From: Spirillospora albida
GTDB taxonomy: Bacteria > Actinomycetota > Actinomycetes > Streptosporangiales > Streptosporangiaceae
DNA length: 64,000 nt
Reading direction: 5' to 3'
Assembly: GCF_000718255.1 (NCBI RefSeq)
Contig: NZ_JOFJ01000005.1
Span: forward strand, 62,001 to 126,000
The notes beneath the pieces are model-generated. The model did no database searches. It had not been told where the DNA came from and saw only the letters and a program-made list of their open reading frames with translations. This document shows positions 25,601-34,259 of this stretch, one piece after another (position 1 is the stretch's first letter; each line of letters opens with the position of its first letter). A program made the position numbers and the translations under genes.

Positions 25601-28256
25601 CCAGATCGTCCTGGTCGTGGTCACGGACGGTCGCGCCCCGGCCGCCGCGGAATTCGTACCGCGCGCCGAACTCCACGTAGATCGCGCGCCAGTGCGGGAC
25701 GTGCTCCAGAACGGACCTGAGTTTCACCGCGTCGTCGGTGAACACGATGAGCGTCCTCTGCTGCTCCTTCCCCTCGGGGAGGGCCAGCTCGGACCACACC
25801 ATGCGCAGCGCCGGGGCCGCGACCGCGTCGGCTCCGGCCGCGGACGCCGGCGCGACCTCGCCGGGGTCGGAGTACAGCCGCTGGAACCCCGTCACGTCGA
25901 CCGGGTACTCGATCTTGTCGAACGGATAGAGCGGCAGGGACACCTTCCGGGGCTCGCGGCCCCGGTGGTACGCCTTCCAGTCGAGGGCGACGCCCGCCTC
26001 CCAGAGTTCCCCGACGACTCTCGCGACGTGCTCGTCGTCCTCGATCTCCGCGCGGGTCCCGGGCAGCGCGTTCACGGCGGTGATGCGCGCGCCCCGGTCG
26101 CCTCCCCGGATGAACGACGACAGCGACCTGCCCGGACCGACCTCGACGATGACGGCGCTCCCCCGCTCCAGGAGCACCTCGACGCCGTCCTCGAACCGGA
26201 CCGCTTCGCGCGCCTGCGTCCAGTGGGCCGGGTCCGTGGCCTGCTCCGCGGTGATCCAGGTGCCCGTGACACCGGACACGAACGGGATCTTCGGCGGACG
26301 GAGGGAGATCCCGGCGGGCGGCGCGGCGCTCCGCTCGTCCCTCGCCCGCGCGAGGCGGATGCCGTCCTCCGGCGAGAGCACACCGGACACGCAGGCGGCC
26401 GCCAGTTCGCCCACGCCGTGTCCGATCATGCCCTTCGGCTTGATCCCCCACCCGATCAGCGTCCGCGCCAGGGCGTACTCGACCATGAACAGCAGGGTCT
26501 GCGTGCCCTCGTCCGGTTCGAGGATCGAGAAGCAGGCGTCGAGGTGCGAGCGGAAGGACTCCTCGGCCGCGTAGAGGCCACGGGCCATCCCCAGGTGCGC
26601 GGCCTCCGCTCCGCTGAAGACGAAATGGACGTCCGCCCGCGCGTTCTTCACGAGTCGCGCCGGCCTCTGGTCCGCGTCCAGCGACGCCCGGAGGCGCTCG
26701 GCCAACTGCCCGGTGTCCCGGAACTCCACGGCGTAGCGGTACGCGAGGCGCCGCTGCCGGTTCTGCATCGTCCAGGCGAGATCCGCGCCGTCCACGTCCG
26801 GATGTGCGGCGAGGTGGTCGACGAGGTTCCGCTTGATCCGCCGTATCGCCTCCGCTGACGTCGCCGACACGACCAACGTGTTGTACTCGCGCCCTCCGGC
26901 CGGGGCGGCGGCGTCCGCGCGGGGCGGCTCCTCCAGGACGACGTGCGCGTTGCTGCCACCGATCCCGAACGAGCTCACGCCCGCCCGGAGCGGGAGGACG
27001 GCCTGCTCCGCCGTGCGCCTCCGTTCGAGCCTCTGCGTCCGGTCCACCACGTAGAAGGGGCCGTCGATGAAGTCGATGTTCGGGTTCGGCGCGGTGAAGT
27101 GCAGGCTCCGCGGGGCGGTCCGGTGTTCGAGGATCTTGCACGCCTTGATGAACGAGGCGACGCCCGCGGCGGTGTCCAGATGCCCGACGCTCGCCTTCAG
27201 GGAGCCGATGCCGCAGGTGGCCGGCGACGCCGAACCGAACGCCTTGCGCAGGGCCTCGACCTCGACGGGATCGCCGAGCGACGTTCCGGTGCCGTGCGTC
27301 TCCACGTACGAGACGTCGGCCGGGGAGACGTTCGCGACCCGGTACGCCTTCCGGATGACCTCGGCCTGCCCCTCGATGCTCGGCGCGGTGTAGCCGACCT
27401 TGCGGTCGCCGTCGTTGTTGACGGCCGAGCCCCGGATCACGGCATGGACGCGGTCCCCGTCCCGCAGCGCCGTCTCCAGCCGCTTCAGCACCACCACTCC
27501 GGCGCCGTTGCCCTCCACGGTGCCGCCGGCCTCCCGGTCGAACGCCCGGCAGCGGCCGTCCGGGGAATGGATCATGTTCTCCTGGTAGAGGTAGCCGTTC
27601 TTGTGCGGCAGCGTCAGCCCGCTCCCGCCGGCCACCGCGATCTGGCACGCGCCGGTCCAGAGGTGGCGGCACGCCGAGTCGATCGCGATGAGCGAGGTCG
27701 AGCAGGCCGAGTGGAGGGTGAAGGCCGGGCCCTTGAGGCCGAGCGCGTAGGCGATCCTCGTGGCCGCGTAGTCCTTGTCGTTCAGCTGCGTCCCGCTGAA
27801 CGACAGCTCCGATTCCCGGACGTACTTGCTGAGCGTGTGCCACTCCCAGGCGAGATTGTTGGTCGCGCCGAGGAACAGGCCGATGGACTCGGTCCGCGCC
27901 TCGGCCGAGTAACCCGCGTCCTCCAGGGCGTGGTAGACCTCCTCGTGCAGGGCGCGCACCTGGGGGTCGAGCATGGTCGCGTCGGCGGGCGTGTAGCCGA
28001 AGAACGCCGAGTCGAAGAACTCGATGCCGGGGAACGCCCCCTTCGCCCGGACGTAGCCGGGGTGGTCGAGCGCCTCCTCGGACACGCCCGTCCCGCGCAG
28101 TTCGGCGACGCTGAAGTGCGAGATCGCGTCGACTCCGGCGACGAGATTGGTCCAGAACCGGTCGAGGTCCTCCGCCTCCGGGAACCGGCCGGCCATCCCG
28201 ATGACGGCGATCTCCAATCCCATGTACCGGCGTTCGGGGTCCTTGGCCTCAGGCAT
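22662..28256 (-). CDS. Terminal PKS: KS-pseudoAT-pseudoKR-ACP-C-like
   Basis: A 1,864-residue protein. The KS (about 12-445) has its triad: C185 in HSACSTSL, His in ETHGTGTSLGDP and His in KASVGHLDTAAG. The AT is dead: the nucleophile motif reads GHGVGE with Gly614 for Ser, and the small subdomain that should follow near 635-650 is deleted. A region at about 780-1210 has the size of a KR but lacks a nucleotide-binding loop and YxxxN. The ACP carries S1271 in GLDSVKL. Residues about 1430-1864 form a condensation-like domain whose HHxxxD motif reads D1568-H1569-x3-D1573. It overlaps the upstream NRPS gene by 8 bases and has GAAGGA before ATG 28256. It likely adds a last malonate unit loaded in trans and may release the product. 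Confidence 0.85.
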   Translation of the reverse strand: MPEAKDPERRYMGLEIAVIGMAGRFPEAEDLDRFWTNLVAGVDAISHFSVAELRGTGVSEEALDHPGYVRAKGAFPGIEFFDSAFFGYTPADATMLDPQVRALHEEVYHALEDAGYSAEARTESIGLFLGATNNLAWEWHTLSKYVRESELSFSGTQLNDKDYAATRIAYALGLKGPAFTLHSACSTSLIAIDSACRHLWTGACQIAVAGGSGLTLPHKNGYLYQENMIHSPDGRCRAFDREAGGTVEGNGAGVVVLKRLETALRDGDRVHAVIRGSAVNNDGDRKVGYTAPSIEGQAEVIRKAYRVANVSPADVSYVETHGTGTSLGDPVEVEALRKAFGSASPATCGIGSLKASVGHLDTAAGVASFIKACKILEHRTAPRSLHFTAPNPNIDFIDGPFYVVDRTQRLERRRTAEQAVLPLRAGVSSFGIGGSNAHVVLEEPPRADAAAPAGGREYNTLVVSATSAEAIRRIKRNLVDHLAAHPDVDGADLAWTMQNRQRRLAYRYAVEFRDTGQLAERLRASLDADQRPARLVKNARADVHFVFSGAEAAHLGMARGLYAAEESFRSHLDACFSILEPDEGTQTLLFMVEYALARTLIGWGIKPKGMIGHGVGELAAACVSGVLSPEDGIRLARARDERSAAPPAGISLRPPKIPFVSGVTGTWITAEQATDPAHWTQAREAVRFEDGVEVLLERGSAVIVEVGPGRSLSSFIRGGDRGARITAVNALPGTRAEIEDDEHVARVVGELWEAGVALDWKAYHRGREPRKVSLPLYPFDKIEYPVDVTGFQRLYSDPGEVAPASAAGADAVAAPALRMVWSELALPEGKEQQRTLIVFTDDAVKLRSVLEHVPHWRAIYVEFGARYEFRGGRGATVRDHDQDDLARLVEDLQDHALAGDTFVVHRTSYSSTITLMRRLRDAASAMRRPCVRDLVVLDTGDFLRRRADFLPRVLGLNHEAPDLRITAFRGDPRRRGPDAPEAWARCLQAELEARRPDAVAVRYEGGLRRVPLMVPVQERHDPRHDRARRTVIVCRACIADDVAGELAHGDPTRAIQVLPVELRPDPVPASESAAGGRVTVLPAVVEGSWKALRAALSARLRDLTPMNELVLWDERVPEGTGGDGTVDRRALHGLLGELSRELRTTCHVLARPRLDRGGWDGEVTRWFAETEVSGTKAGFTRLYSFGRAAEGDRSVLDLLSRMSEAGIDTAYHGLDPLRAQSAAKTVAPVGEGATGAERDAIAAVIERELARLLGYSEIDPSADMMDIGLDSVKLVQFTNALERNGHKVLHGDVYNHPTVDSLAGLLAGRTAERTGGDADSFERIAERLRANLGRECAFQEFSPAAGADPLVLLFVEGLDDDLRKRVVRELNALRPPGALQPHHILPRALEERFLADRDFASLGIGAGPDPRGAELKAIFDEIDRRQENLRTSIAAQPVKWTYPISGMQKRHFASEARLQLYLIRFERLLDVDVLERAFADVVGRHGLMRSFLSRSFRRFRWREFEAPDTIALPRMDLSHLDPPQQEELRAELVDRELETDFKVVDRPMYQVVLLKYNERSYDLLFQFDHSIFDATSGQTLRGDLLRRYEELLGGSVRAMPAAKSYRHLQDQIRKGPVGITPEQIVERFELERYARHTKIIQEKAAPYADARIQAVRHSIDLNGFRAADGGELETFSLVVHLYARVVARLMDVDEVALNILFGSRVFEDEDYSEVMGMVLGGLPVVVSGRRGARDELNAVIRDKVRMMNKNNVSFLDLVHDLKSLVRYREVLLAVKDVLGGSAGLTCLVNFVGNVEAEYDAVWDLMLEQLAGDQSKLDYADCYCVSKINDGRLDLLILCKWVQAPDELAAILTEEVEHLRPEPLR

Positions 28257-31200
28257 GGTCGGGGCTTCCTTCGGGGTCGTCGGCGAGCCGGCCGAGCAGC
28301 AGCATGCTGGTCGTGACGGCGGCCTGCTCCGCTTCCTCTTCGGACGTGGCGACCTCCGGCCCCGCGATCTCCTCCTCGCCGTCCGAGGTCTCGAGATGCG
28401 CGGCCAGGTCGGCGATGGTGGTGTGTTCGAAGAACCACTTCAGGGAGACCTCGCGGTCCAGGGCCTTGCGCAGCCGGTTGTTGATCGTCAGGAGGTTCAG
28501 CGAGTTCATCCCGAGATCGAAGAAGTTCCGGTGCACGTCGATGGTGTCGGCGGGGACGAGACCCGCGACGATCTCGAAGAGCACGCGCCCCACGTCCGAG
28601 AGTCCGTCGAGATTTGTCGCCGGGCCCGCGTCCCCCGGCACCGCGGGGACCTCGCCGATGTCGACGAGCTCAAGGAATCCGTCCGGTGACTCACGCGCCA
28701 GGTCGCCCGTGGGCCGCCCGTCCAGGTGGAGTTCACCGATCGCACCCGGCGGCAGGGGGTTGAGCCCCTCATCGAGGACCCGGGCGGTGGAGGCGTACGC
28801 GTGGGCGATCGTGAGGTCCGGGCAGGCGTTCCGCACCCCGGCGACGTGCCGTGCCGACAACGCGCCGCTTCCCACGACGAGGTTCCGGAGCGGAGAGAAC
28901 ACCTCCGGGTGGTCGTCGCACAGCCGATGGAACGACGACGGTGTGAGCCACAGGCTCGTCACCCTGTACTGCTCCATCATGCCGCGCAGGTGGTCACCGT
29001 CCAGGACGTCGGCCTCGGCGGGAAGGACCAGTGCCGCGCCGGACAGCAGCGTTCCCCAGATCTCGAAGGCGGCCGCCTCGGAGTCCGGCGCCCCCGTCAG
29101 CAGGCCGACGTGCCCCTTCCCGAAGTCATGGGACGGCCGATCGGCGAGCAGGCGGGCGATGTGGGGATGCGTGCCTTCGCAGGGGAACTCCGGCACCCTC
29201 TCGGGCGGCTCGTCGATCAGGACGACCTCGGCCGAATCGGGCGCCCGGTCGGCGAGATCCGCCACCGTGCAGACGAACCGCGCCCCCGCCTCCGCGAGGA
29301 CGGCCTCGGGCGCGGGCTTCACGCCTCCCATGCCCACGGCCGGTGCGGGCAGCCTCCGGCGGTCCAGCTTCCCGTTGACGGTCAGCGGGATCTCGTCGAG
29401 GACGAGGAACGCGGCGGGGACCATGTAGGCGGGCAGCCGCCCGGCCACATGGTCCCGCAGCGCGCGCACGTCGATCTCGTGCCCCGGTCCGGGGACCACG
29501 TAGGCCGTGATCCGCCGGTCTCCGGGGACGTCCTCGCGCAGGATCACCAGCGCCTGGCCGACCCCGGGGGCCGCGGACACCGCCGCCTCGACCTCGCCCG
29601 GCTCCACCCGGAAGCCGCGCACCTGCACCTGGTCGTCGGCGCGGCCCGCGTACTCCAGCTCGCCCTCGGCCGTCCATCGGGCCACGTCACCGGTGCGGTA
29701 CATGAGCGACCCGGGCTCGCCGAACGGGTCCGCCACGAACCGGCCGGCGGTCAGCGCCGGATTCCCGAGGTATCCGCGCGCCAGCTGCGCGCCGCTGACG
29801 TAGACGTCCCCGTGCACGCCGGGCGGGACGGGCCTGAGCCGCGCGTCGAGCACGAGCACGCGCAGGCCCGCGACCGCCCTGCCCAGGTAGCTGCCCGACG
29901 CCGCGGTCACCGTCGCCCGGTCCAGGGCGCGATGGGTGACGTGCACGGTGGTCTCGGTGATGCCGTACATGTTGACCAGACGGGGCGCGTCGTCGGGATG
30001 GCGCCGGTACCAGTCCTCGAGCCGGTGCGGATCCAGCGCCTCGCCACCGAAGATCACGTACCGGAGGGCGAGCCCGCCGGCCGCGCCGGATCGGCGGTCC
30101 ACGGCGTCCAGCTGGTGGAACGCCGACGGGGTCTGGTTCAGCACCGTCACCCGTTCCCGGGCGAGCAGCTCGAGGAAGTCCTCGGGCGAGCGGGACGTCT
30201 CGTAGTCGACGACGACCAGCGAGCCGCCGTGCAGCAGCGCTCCCCACATCTCCCACACCGAGAAGTCGAACGCGTACGAGTGGAACAGCGTCCACACGTC
30301 GGTGTGCTCGAACCCGAAGGACGAGGCGGTGTTGGCGAACAGCTTCACCACGTTGCGATGCGGGATCAGCACGCCCTTCGGCCGCCCGGTCGAGCCGGAC
30401 GTGTAGATCACGTACGCGATGTTGCCCGGCCGCAGCGGCGCCGTCCGCACGGTGTCGGTCACCGGCCCGTCCGCACCCGCCCGGTCCATGTGATCACGGT
30501 CCGCACGGTTCAGGTCCAGACGGTCGAGTTCGACGACGGTGAGACCGCCGGGCCGCGGCACGCCTCCGCCGGAGGTGGTCACGAGGCAGACGGGCCGCGC
30601 GTCGGCCAGCATGTACGCGATCCGGTCGGCCGGATAGTCCGGGTCCACCGGAAGGTATCCGCCGCCGGCCTTGAGCACCGCCAGCAGCGCGACGACGAGG
30701 TCGGCCGAGCGCGGCAGCGCCACGCCGACCAGTGTCTCCGGGCCGACGCCCATGCGGATCAGCTCGTGTGCGAGCCGGGACGACCTCTCGTCCAGTTCCC
30801 GGTAGGTCAGCACGACGTCGCCGAACCGTACGGCGACCCGGTCGGCGTGCCGGGCGACGGTGCGGGCGAACAGGTCGGGGAGGGTCGCCTCCGGCCCGGT
30901 GTCGTGGCCCGACGTGCTCCACTCCCCGAGCAGGAGGGCGAGCTCGGATTCGGTGGCGGGGGCGGTGTCGCCGGGCGCGGTGCCGTTCCCGCCGTCCGGT
31001 TCGGTCGCGCCACGCGCGACGAGGAGGCGTCGCGCGGCGTTCGGGGCGGAGACGCCCCCCGGGCCCGTGGAGAGCGGAAGGGGGTGGTTCCCGTTCTTCA
31101 TCAGGGCGAGCATCGCCACGACCAGCTCGGGACGGCGGTCGATCTGGACGCCGAGCCCGTCCCCCGGGGCGACCCCGCGTTCCCGGAGCCGCCAGGCGAC

Positions 31201-32691
31201 CGCGTCGGACCAGCGATCGATCATCCGGTAGGTGTACTCCCTGCCGCGCCACACCAGCGCGGTCCCGTCGCCGTGAGCGCGGGCGAGCCCCTTGAAGACG
31301 TCGGCGATGGACGCGTCCGCCGGCGGCCCGGGCGCGGGCTCCGCGATCGCGATGTCGCGGACCGGGATCCGCGGATCCCCGGCGGCGGCGGAGAGCACCC
31401 GGAGGAGGCAGCGTTCCAGTGTCTCCATGAGATCGGGCGAGTACGCGTTCTCGTTGTAGGTGAACGTGACCGTGAACTCCGGCTCGGGGTTCACCATGAT
31501 GTTGAAGTCGTAACTCGTGCGCTCGAAGACCTCGACGCCTTCGAACCGCAGGCCCTTCTCGCCGTCGCCGCCGAAATCACGCAACCGCTCCGACAGCGGA
31601 TAGTTCTCGAAGGCGATGAGGTGGTCGAGGAGCCTGCTCTTCAGCGGGGTGAGGCCCTGGATTTCGTAGAGCGGGTAGTACTCGTAGGGATTCGACTCCC
31701 GATACGCGTCCTGCACGGCCCGGCACAGGTCGGCGAAATCGCCGTCCTTCGGCGTCGTCACGCGGACCGGCTGCGTGTTCACGAACAGGCCGAGCATGTC
31801 CTCGATCCCGTCGAGTTCGATGCTCCGGCCCGATACGACGCTGCCGAACACGACGTCGTCGGTGTGGTTGAACTTCTGCAGGACGACGCCCCAGGCGGCC
31901 TGGAAGACGGCGCTCTGCGTCACGTGTTCCCGCTGCGCGAACTCCTTCAATCCCTCGCGCAGTTCCCCGGGCAATCGGAATCGATGGACGGCGCTCCGGT
32001 AGCCGTCCGCACTCCGGTCCGCGGGAAGAACGGCTTCGTTCTCGTAGCCGTCGAGCAGCCGGGTCCAGTGGCGCCGAGCGTCATCGCCGTGTTGCGAGCC
32101 GTACCATCCGATGTACTCGCTGTAGGGATGCACTTCTTTCCGCTGCCGGAAGGTCCCGGTCCGGGCCAGCTCGTCGTAGTAGCCGAACAGCGTGCCGAAC
32201 AGCGGCCCCAGCGACCATCCGTCCATGATGATGTGGTGGAACGTGAAGACGAGGTGCCACCTGTCCTCGGCGACCCTGAGCAGGGTCGCCCGCACCAGGA
32301 CGTCCTTGCTCAGGTCGAATCCCCTGGCACGGTCCGCCGCTTTGAAGGCCTCCACCCGTTCGCCGATGTCGGTCTCGTGGCGGTAGTCCAGGACATCGAG
32401 TTCGGGTGACCATTCCTTCAGCACGATCTGGTACGGCTCGTCGGTGTTCCGGAACGAGAAGATCGACCGCAGCACGCTGAAATGCCGGGACAGGGCCGCG
32501 AGCGCCGTGCGCATGTGCCCGGCGTCGATCTCTCCGGTGACGGTGAAGTCGAACTGCTCGACATAGGCGTCGGACCCGGCGTCCATGGCATGGCTGAGGA
32601 GCATGCCCTGCTGCATCGGCGCCAGTCCGAAAATGGACTCGATGTTCTGTCTGTCGACCATGGCCCGCCCCCTCTCCCGGACGCCCGTCAC
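28249..32691 (-). CDS. NRPS module C-A(Thr)-T with one A domain nested inside another
   Basis: A 1,480-residue NRPS. The C domain (about 20-450) has H152-H153-x3-D157-G. Residues about 470-570 are the beginning of an A domain up to the A2 region. A complete second A domain with its own C-A linker follows (about 575-1110), and then the remainder of the first, degenerate A domain (about 1120-1335), lacking A3 and A8-A10. The T domain has S1397 in LGMNSLNLL. The inner A domain's specificity residues read D-F-W-N-I-G-M-V-H, the threonine code. There is no thioesterase. The GTG at 32691 overlaps the ACP stop (GTGA); ATG 32661 (MVDRQNIES) is the alternative start. Confidence 0.87.
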   Translation of the reverse strand: MTGVRERGRAMVDRQNIESIFGLAPMQQGMLLSHAMDAGSDAYVEQFDFTVTGEIDAGHMRTALAALSRHFSVLRSIFSFRNTDEPYQIVLKEWSPELDVLDYRHETDIGERVEAFKAADRARGFDLSKDVLVRATLLRVAEDRWHLVFTFHHIIMDGWSLGPLFGTLFGYYDELARTGTFRQRKEVHPYSEYIGWYGSQHGDDARRHWTRLLDGYENEAVLPADRSADGYRSAVHRFRLPGELREGLKEFAQREHVTQSAVFQAAWGVVLQKFNHTDDVVFGSVVSGRSIELDGIEDMLGLFVNTQPVRVTTPKDGDFADLCRAVQDAYRESNPYEYYPLYEIQGLTPLKSRLLDHLIAFENYPLSERLRDFGGDGEKGLRFEGVEVFERTSYDFNIMVNPEPEFTVTFTYNENAYSPDLMETLERCLLRVLSAAAGDPRIPVRDIAIAEPAPGPPADASIADVFKGLARAHGDGTALVWRGREYTYRMIDRWSDAVAWRLRERGVAPGDGLGVQIDRRPELVVAMLALMKNGNHPLPLSTGPGGVSAPNAARRLLVARGATEPDGGNGTAPGDTAPATESELALLLGEWSTSGHDTGPEATLPDLFARTVARHADRVAVRFGDVVLTYRELDERSSRLAHELIRMGVGPETLVGVALPRSADLVVALLAVLKAGGGYLPVDPDYPADRIAYMLADARPVCLVTTSGGGVPRPGGLTVVELDRLDLNRADRDHMDRAGADGPVTDTVRTAPLRPGNIAYVIYTSGSTGRPKGVLIPHRNVVKLFANTASSFGFEHTDVWTLFHSYAFDFSVWEMWGALLHGGSLVVVDYETSRSPEDFLELLARERVTVLNQTPSAFHQLDAVDRRSGAAGGLALRYVIFGGEALDPHRLEDWYRRHPDDAPRLVNMYGITETTVHVTHRALDRATVTAASGSYLGRAVAGLRVLVLDARLRPVPPGVHGDVYVSGAQLARGYLGNPALTAGRFVADPFGEPGSLMYRTGDVARWTAEGELEYAGRADDQVQVRGFRVEPGEVEAAVSAAPGVGQALVILREDVPGDRRITAYVVPGPGHEIDVRALRDHVAGRLPAYMVPAAFLVLDEIPLTVNGKLDRRRLPAPAVGMGGVKPAPEAVLAEAGARFVCTVADLADRAPDSAEVVLIDEPPERVPEFPCEGTHPHIARLLADRPSHDFGKGHVGLLTGAPDSEAAAFEIWGTLLSGAALVLPAEADVLDGDHLRGMMEQYRVTSLWLTPSSFHRLCDDHPEVFSPLRNLVVGSGALSARHVAGVRNACPDLTIAHAYASTARVLDEGLNPLPPGAIGELHLDGRPTGDLARESPDGFLELVDIGEVPAVPGDAGPATNLDGLSDVGRVLFEIVAGLVPADTIDVHRNFFDLGMNSLNLLTINNRLRKALDREVSLKWFFEHTTIADLAAHLETSDGEEEIAGPEVATSEEEAEQAAVTTSMLLLGRLADDPEGSPDHA

Positions 32692-32948
32692 TGCGTCTCG
32701 ACGAGACCGTTGACCAGCGTGATGATGTCGCCGATGCTCTCGACCGAGCCGAGGCTGTCGTCGGTGACGCTCACGCCGTACTTCTCCTCGAGGAAGGTGA
32801 GGAAGTCCATCACGGCGAGCGAGTCCATCTGCAGGTCCTGCTGCAGGGACGTCGACTCGGTGATCTCCCGGCCGTCGATCTCGGCCTCCAGCTGAAGAGA
32901 CGGGTCGCGGAGGTCCCGTGCGATGGTGTCGAGGTCCACGATGCTCAT
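32688..32948 (-). CDS. Free-standing acyl carrier protein
   Basis: An 86-residue ACP with the phosphopantetheine Ser43 in QMDSLAVMDF. It is acidic and helical, like a PKS or fatty-acid ACP. It starts 43 bases after the FabH-type gene and its stop overlaps the start of the next NRPS. The location beside a FabH-type enzyme and carboxylase subunits suggests it carries an acyl unit made by that enzyme; a stand-alone carrier for the discrete AT is the other reading. Confidence 0.9.
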   Translation of the reverse strand: MSIVDLDTIARDLRDPSLQLEAEIDGREITESTSLQQDLQMDSLAVMDFLTFLEEKYGVSVTDDSLGSVESIGDIITLVNGLVETQ

Positions 32949-32991
32949 CGGATGCTCCCGTGCTCGAAGGGTTCTTGGCGGAAGAGGCTTC

Positions 32992-34029
32992 TCAGGCCGG
33001 CGGATGCGACGGGTCCGATCCCGGCGGCAGCGCCGGCCAGCGCAGCACCGTCGAACCCCAGCTCGCGCCGGCGCCGAACCCGGTGAGCAGCAGCGTCTCG
33101 CCGCCGTTCAACCCGCCGCCGTGGTGCGCCCTGCTCAGCGCGATCGGTATCGATGCCGCACCGGTGTTCCCGATGTCGGTGAGATCCACGAGCGCCCGGT
33201 CCGCCGGGACGCCGAGCCGCCGCGCGACCTCTCGCAGGATCCGGGCGTTGGCCTGATGGGCCACGAGCAGGTCGACGTCGTCGCTGGTCATCCCGCGGTC
33301 GCGCAGTGTCCGCTCGCACGACCCGACCATCTTGGCGACCGCGTGCCGGTACGTGGCGCGGCCGTCCATCCGCAGGTAGAGATCCCGCGGGTCGGTGTCC
33401 GGCGTGGTCGGCCGTCCGCTGCCGCCCGCCTTCACATGGGCCAGGTCGCGCAGGGCCCCGTCGGTGGCGAGGTGGACGCGGCCGATCGCGCCGGGCTCGT
33501 CCGCGTCACCGGGTCGGACGACCACCGCGGCCGCCCCGTCACCGAAGATGGGCGCGGTCGCGCGGTCGCCGCCGTGGACCATCGAGGAGAAGTGCTCCGC
33601 GCCGATCAGCAGGACGCCCCGCGCGTTCCCCGTGGTGATCAGGCCCGAGGCGATCGAGAGACCGGCGAGGAAGCCGACGCACGCGGAGTTGACGTCGAAC
33701 GCCGTCGCCCCGGTCAGCCCGAGGCCGTCGGCCACCAGCGGCGCGGTGGCGGGGCACTTCATGTCCGGGGTGGTCGTGGCGACCACGACGGTGTCGACCT
33801 CGGTGAGGCCCGCGCCCGCCAGCGCGGCCTTCCCGGCGTGGGAGGCGAGCGTCGACGTGGGCTCGCCGTCGGCGGCCTTCGCTCGCGCGCGGATCCCGGT
33901 CCTGGTCCGGACCCACTCGTCATCGGTGTCGAGCACGCGAGCGAGATCGTCGTTGGTCTGCCGTCCGGCCGGAATGTAGTGGCCGATCGACTGGATCACC
34001 GCCGCGCCGGCCATGCGCGCTCCGTTCAT
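32992..34029 (-). CDS. Beta-ketoacyl-ACP synthase III (FabH-like)
   Basis: A 345-residue KAS III with the full triad: C117 in NSACVGFL, H258 in AHQANARIL and N288 in DIGNTGAAS. Intact catalytic residues mean it should condense an acyl-CoA starter with malonyl-ACP. GGAGGTGGAG precedes ATG 34029, which overlaps the epsilon-subunit stop by 4 bases. Its presence inside an assembly-line operon, next to an ACP and a carboxylase, suggests a dedicated role in making the acyl starter, though a beta-ketoacyl-transfer role as in some KAS III relatives cannot be excluded. Confidence 0.87.
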   Translation of the reverse strand: MNGARMAGAAVIQSIGHYIPAGRQTNDDLARVLDTDDEWVRTRTGIRARAKAADGEPTSTLASHAGKAALAGAGLTEVDTVVVATTTPDMKCPATAPLVADGLGLTGATAFDVNSACVGFLAGLSIASGLITTGNARGVLLIGAEHFSSMVHGGDRATAPIFGDGAAAVVVRPGDADEPGAIGRVHLATDGALRDLAHVKAGGSGRPTTPDTDPRDLYLRMDGRATYRHAVAKMVGSCERTLRDRGMTSDDVDLLVAHQANARILREVARRLGVPADRALVDLTDIGNTGAASIPIALSRAHHGGGLNGGETLLLTGFGAGASWGSTVLRWPALPPGSDPSHPPA

Positions 34030-34235
34030 CTCCACCTCCGTGAGCCAGGCCACGAGCCGGTCACGGTGAACCGGCCGGGGGGCGCGGTCACGTCGAGCCA
34101 TCCCGGTCTGCCGGTCGGCTCCGGGACCGGGTCATGGGCCGCGGCCCGCCGGGACGGCCGGGACGTGGCCAGCACCGCGACCAGCGCGGCGAGCTCGTCG
34201 TCGCCGAGGGATCCTCGGATGATCTTGATGTCCAT
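34026..34235 (-). CDS. Acyl-CoA carboxylase epsilon subunit
   Basis: A 69-residue protein beginning MDIKIIRGSLGDDELAALVA, the family signature of the small epsilon subunit that activates actinobacterial acyl-CoA carboxylases. It ends with the usual Pro/Trp-rich tail containing SWPGSRRWR. GGAGGAG lies 6 bases before the ATG. It is 24 bases downstream of the beta subunit, the standard pairing. The biotin-carrying alpha subunit is not in the window and is probably shared with primary metabolism. Confidence 0.85.
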   Translation of the reverse strand: MDIKIIRGSLGDDELAALVAVLATSRPSRRAAAHDPVPEPTGRPGWLDVTAPPGRFTVTGSWPGSRRWR

Positions 34236-34259
34236 GCCGTGCTCCTCCGGGCGTCGCCC

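Noticed and set aside
22662..28256. Reading the last PKS protein as a normal KS-AT-KR-ACP module
   Set aside because: The AT nucleophile is Gly and a subdomain is missing; the KR region has no nucleotide-binding loop or catalytic Tyr.
32992..34029. Reading the FabH-like protein as an HMG-CoA-synthase-type beta-branching enzyme
   Set aside because: The Cys-His-Asn triad and the AHQAN motif are those of KAS III, and no enoyl-CoA hydratase pair or decarboxylating KS is nearby.
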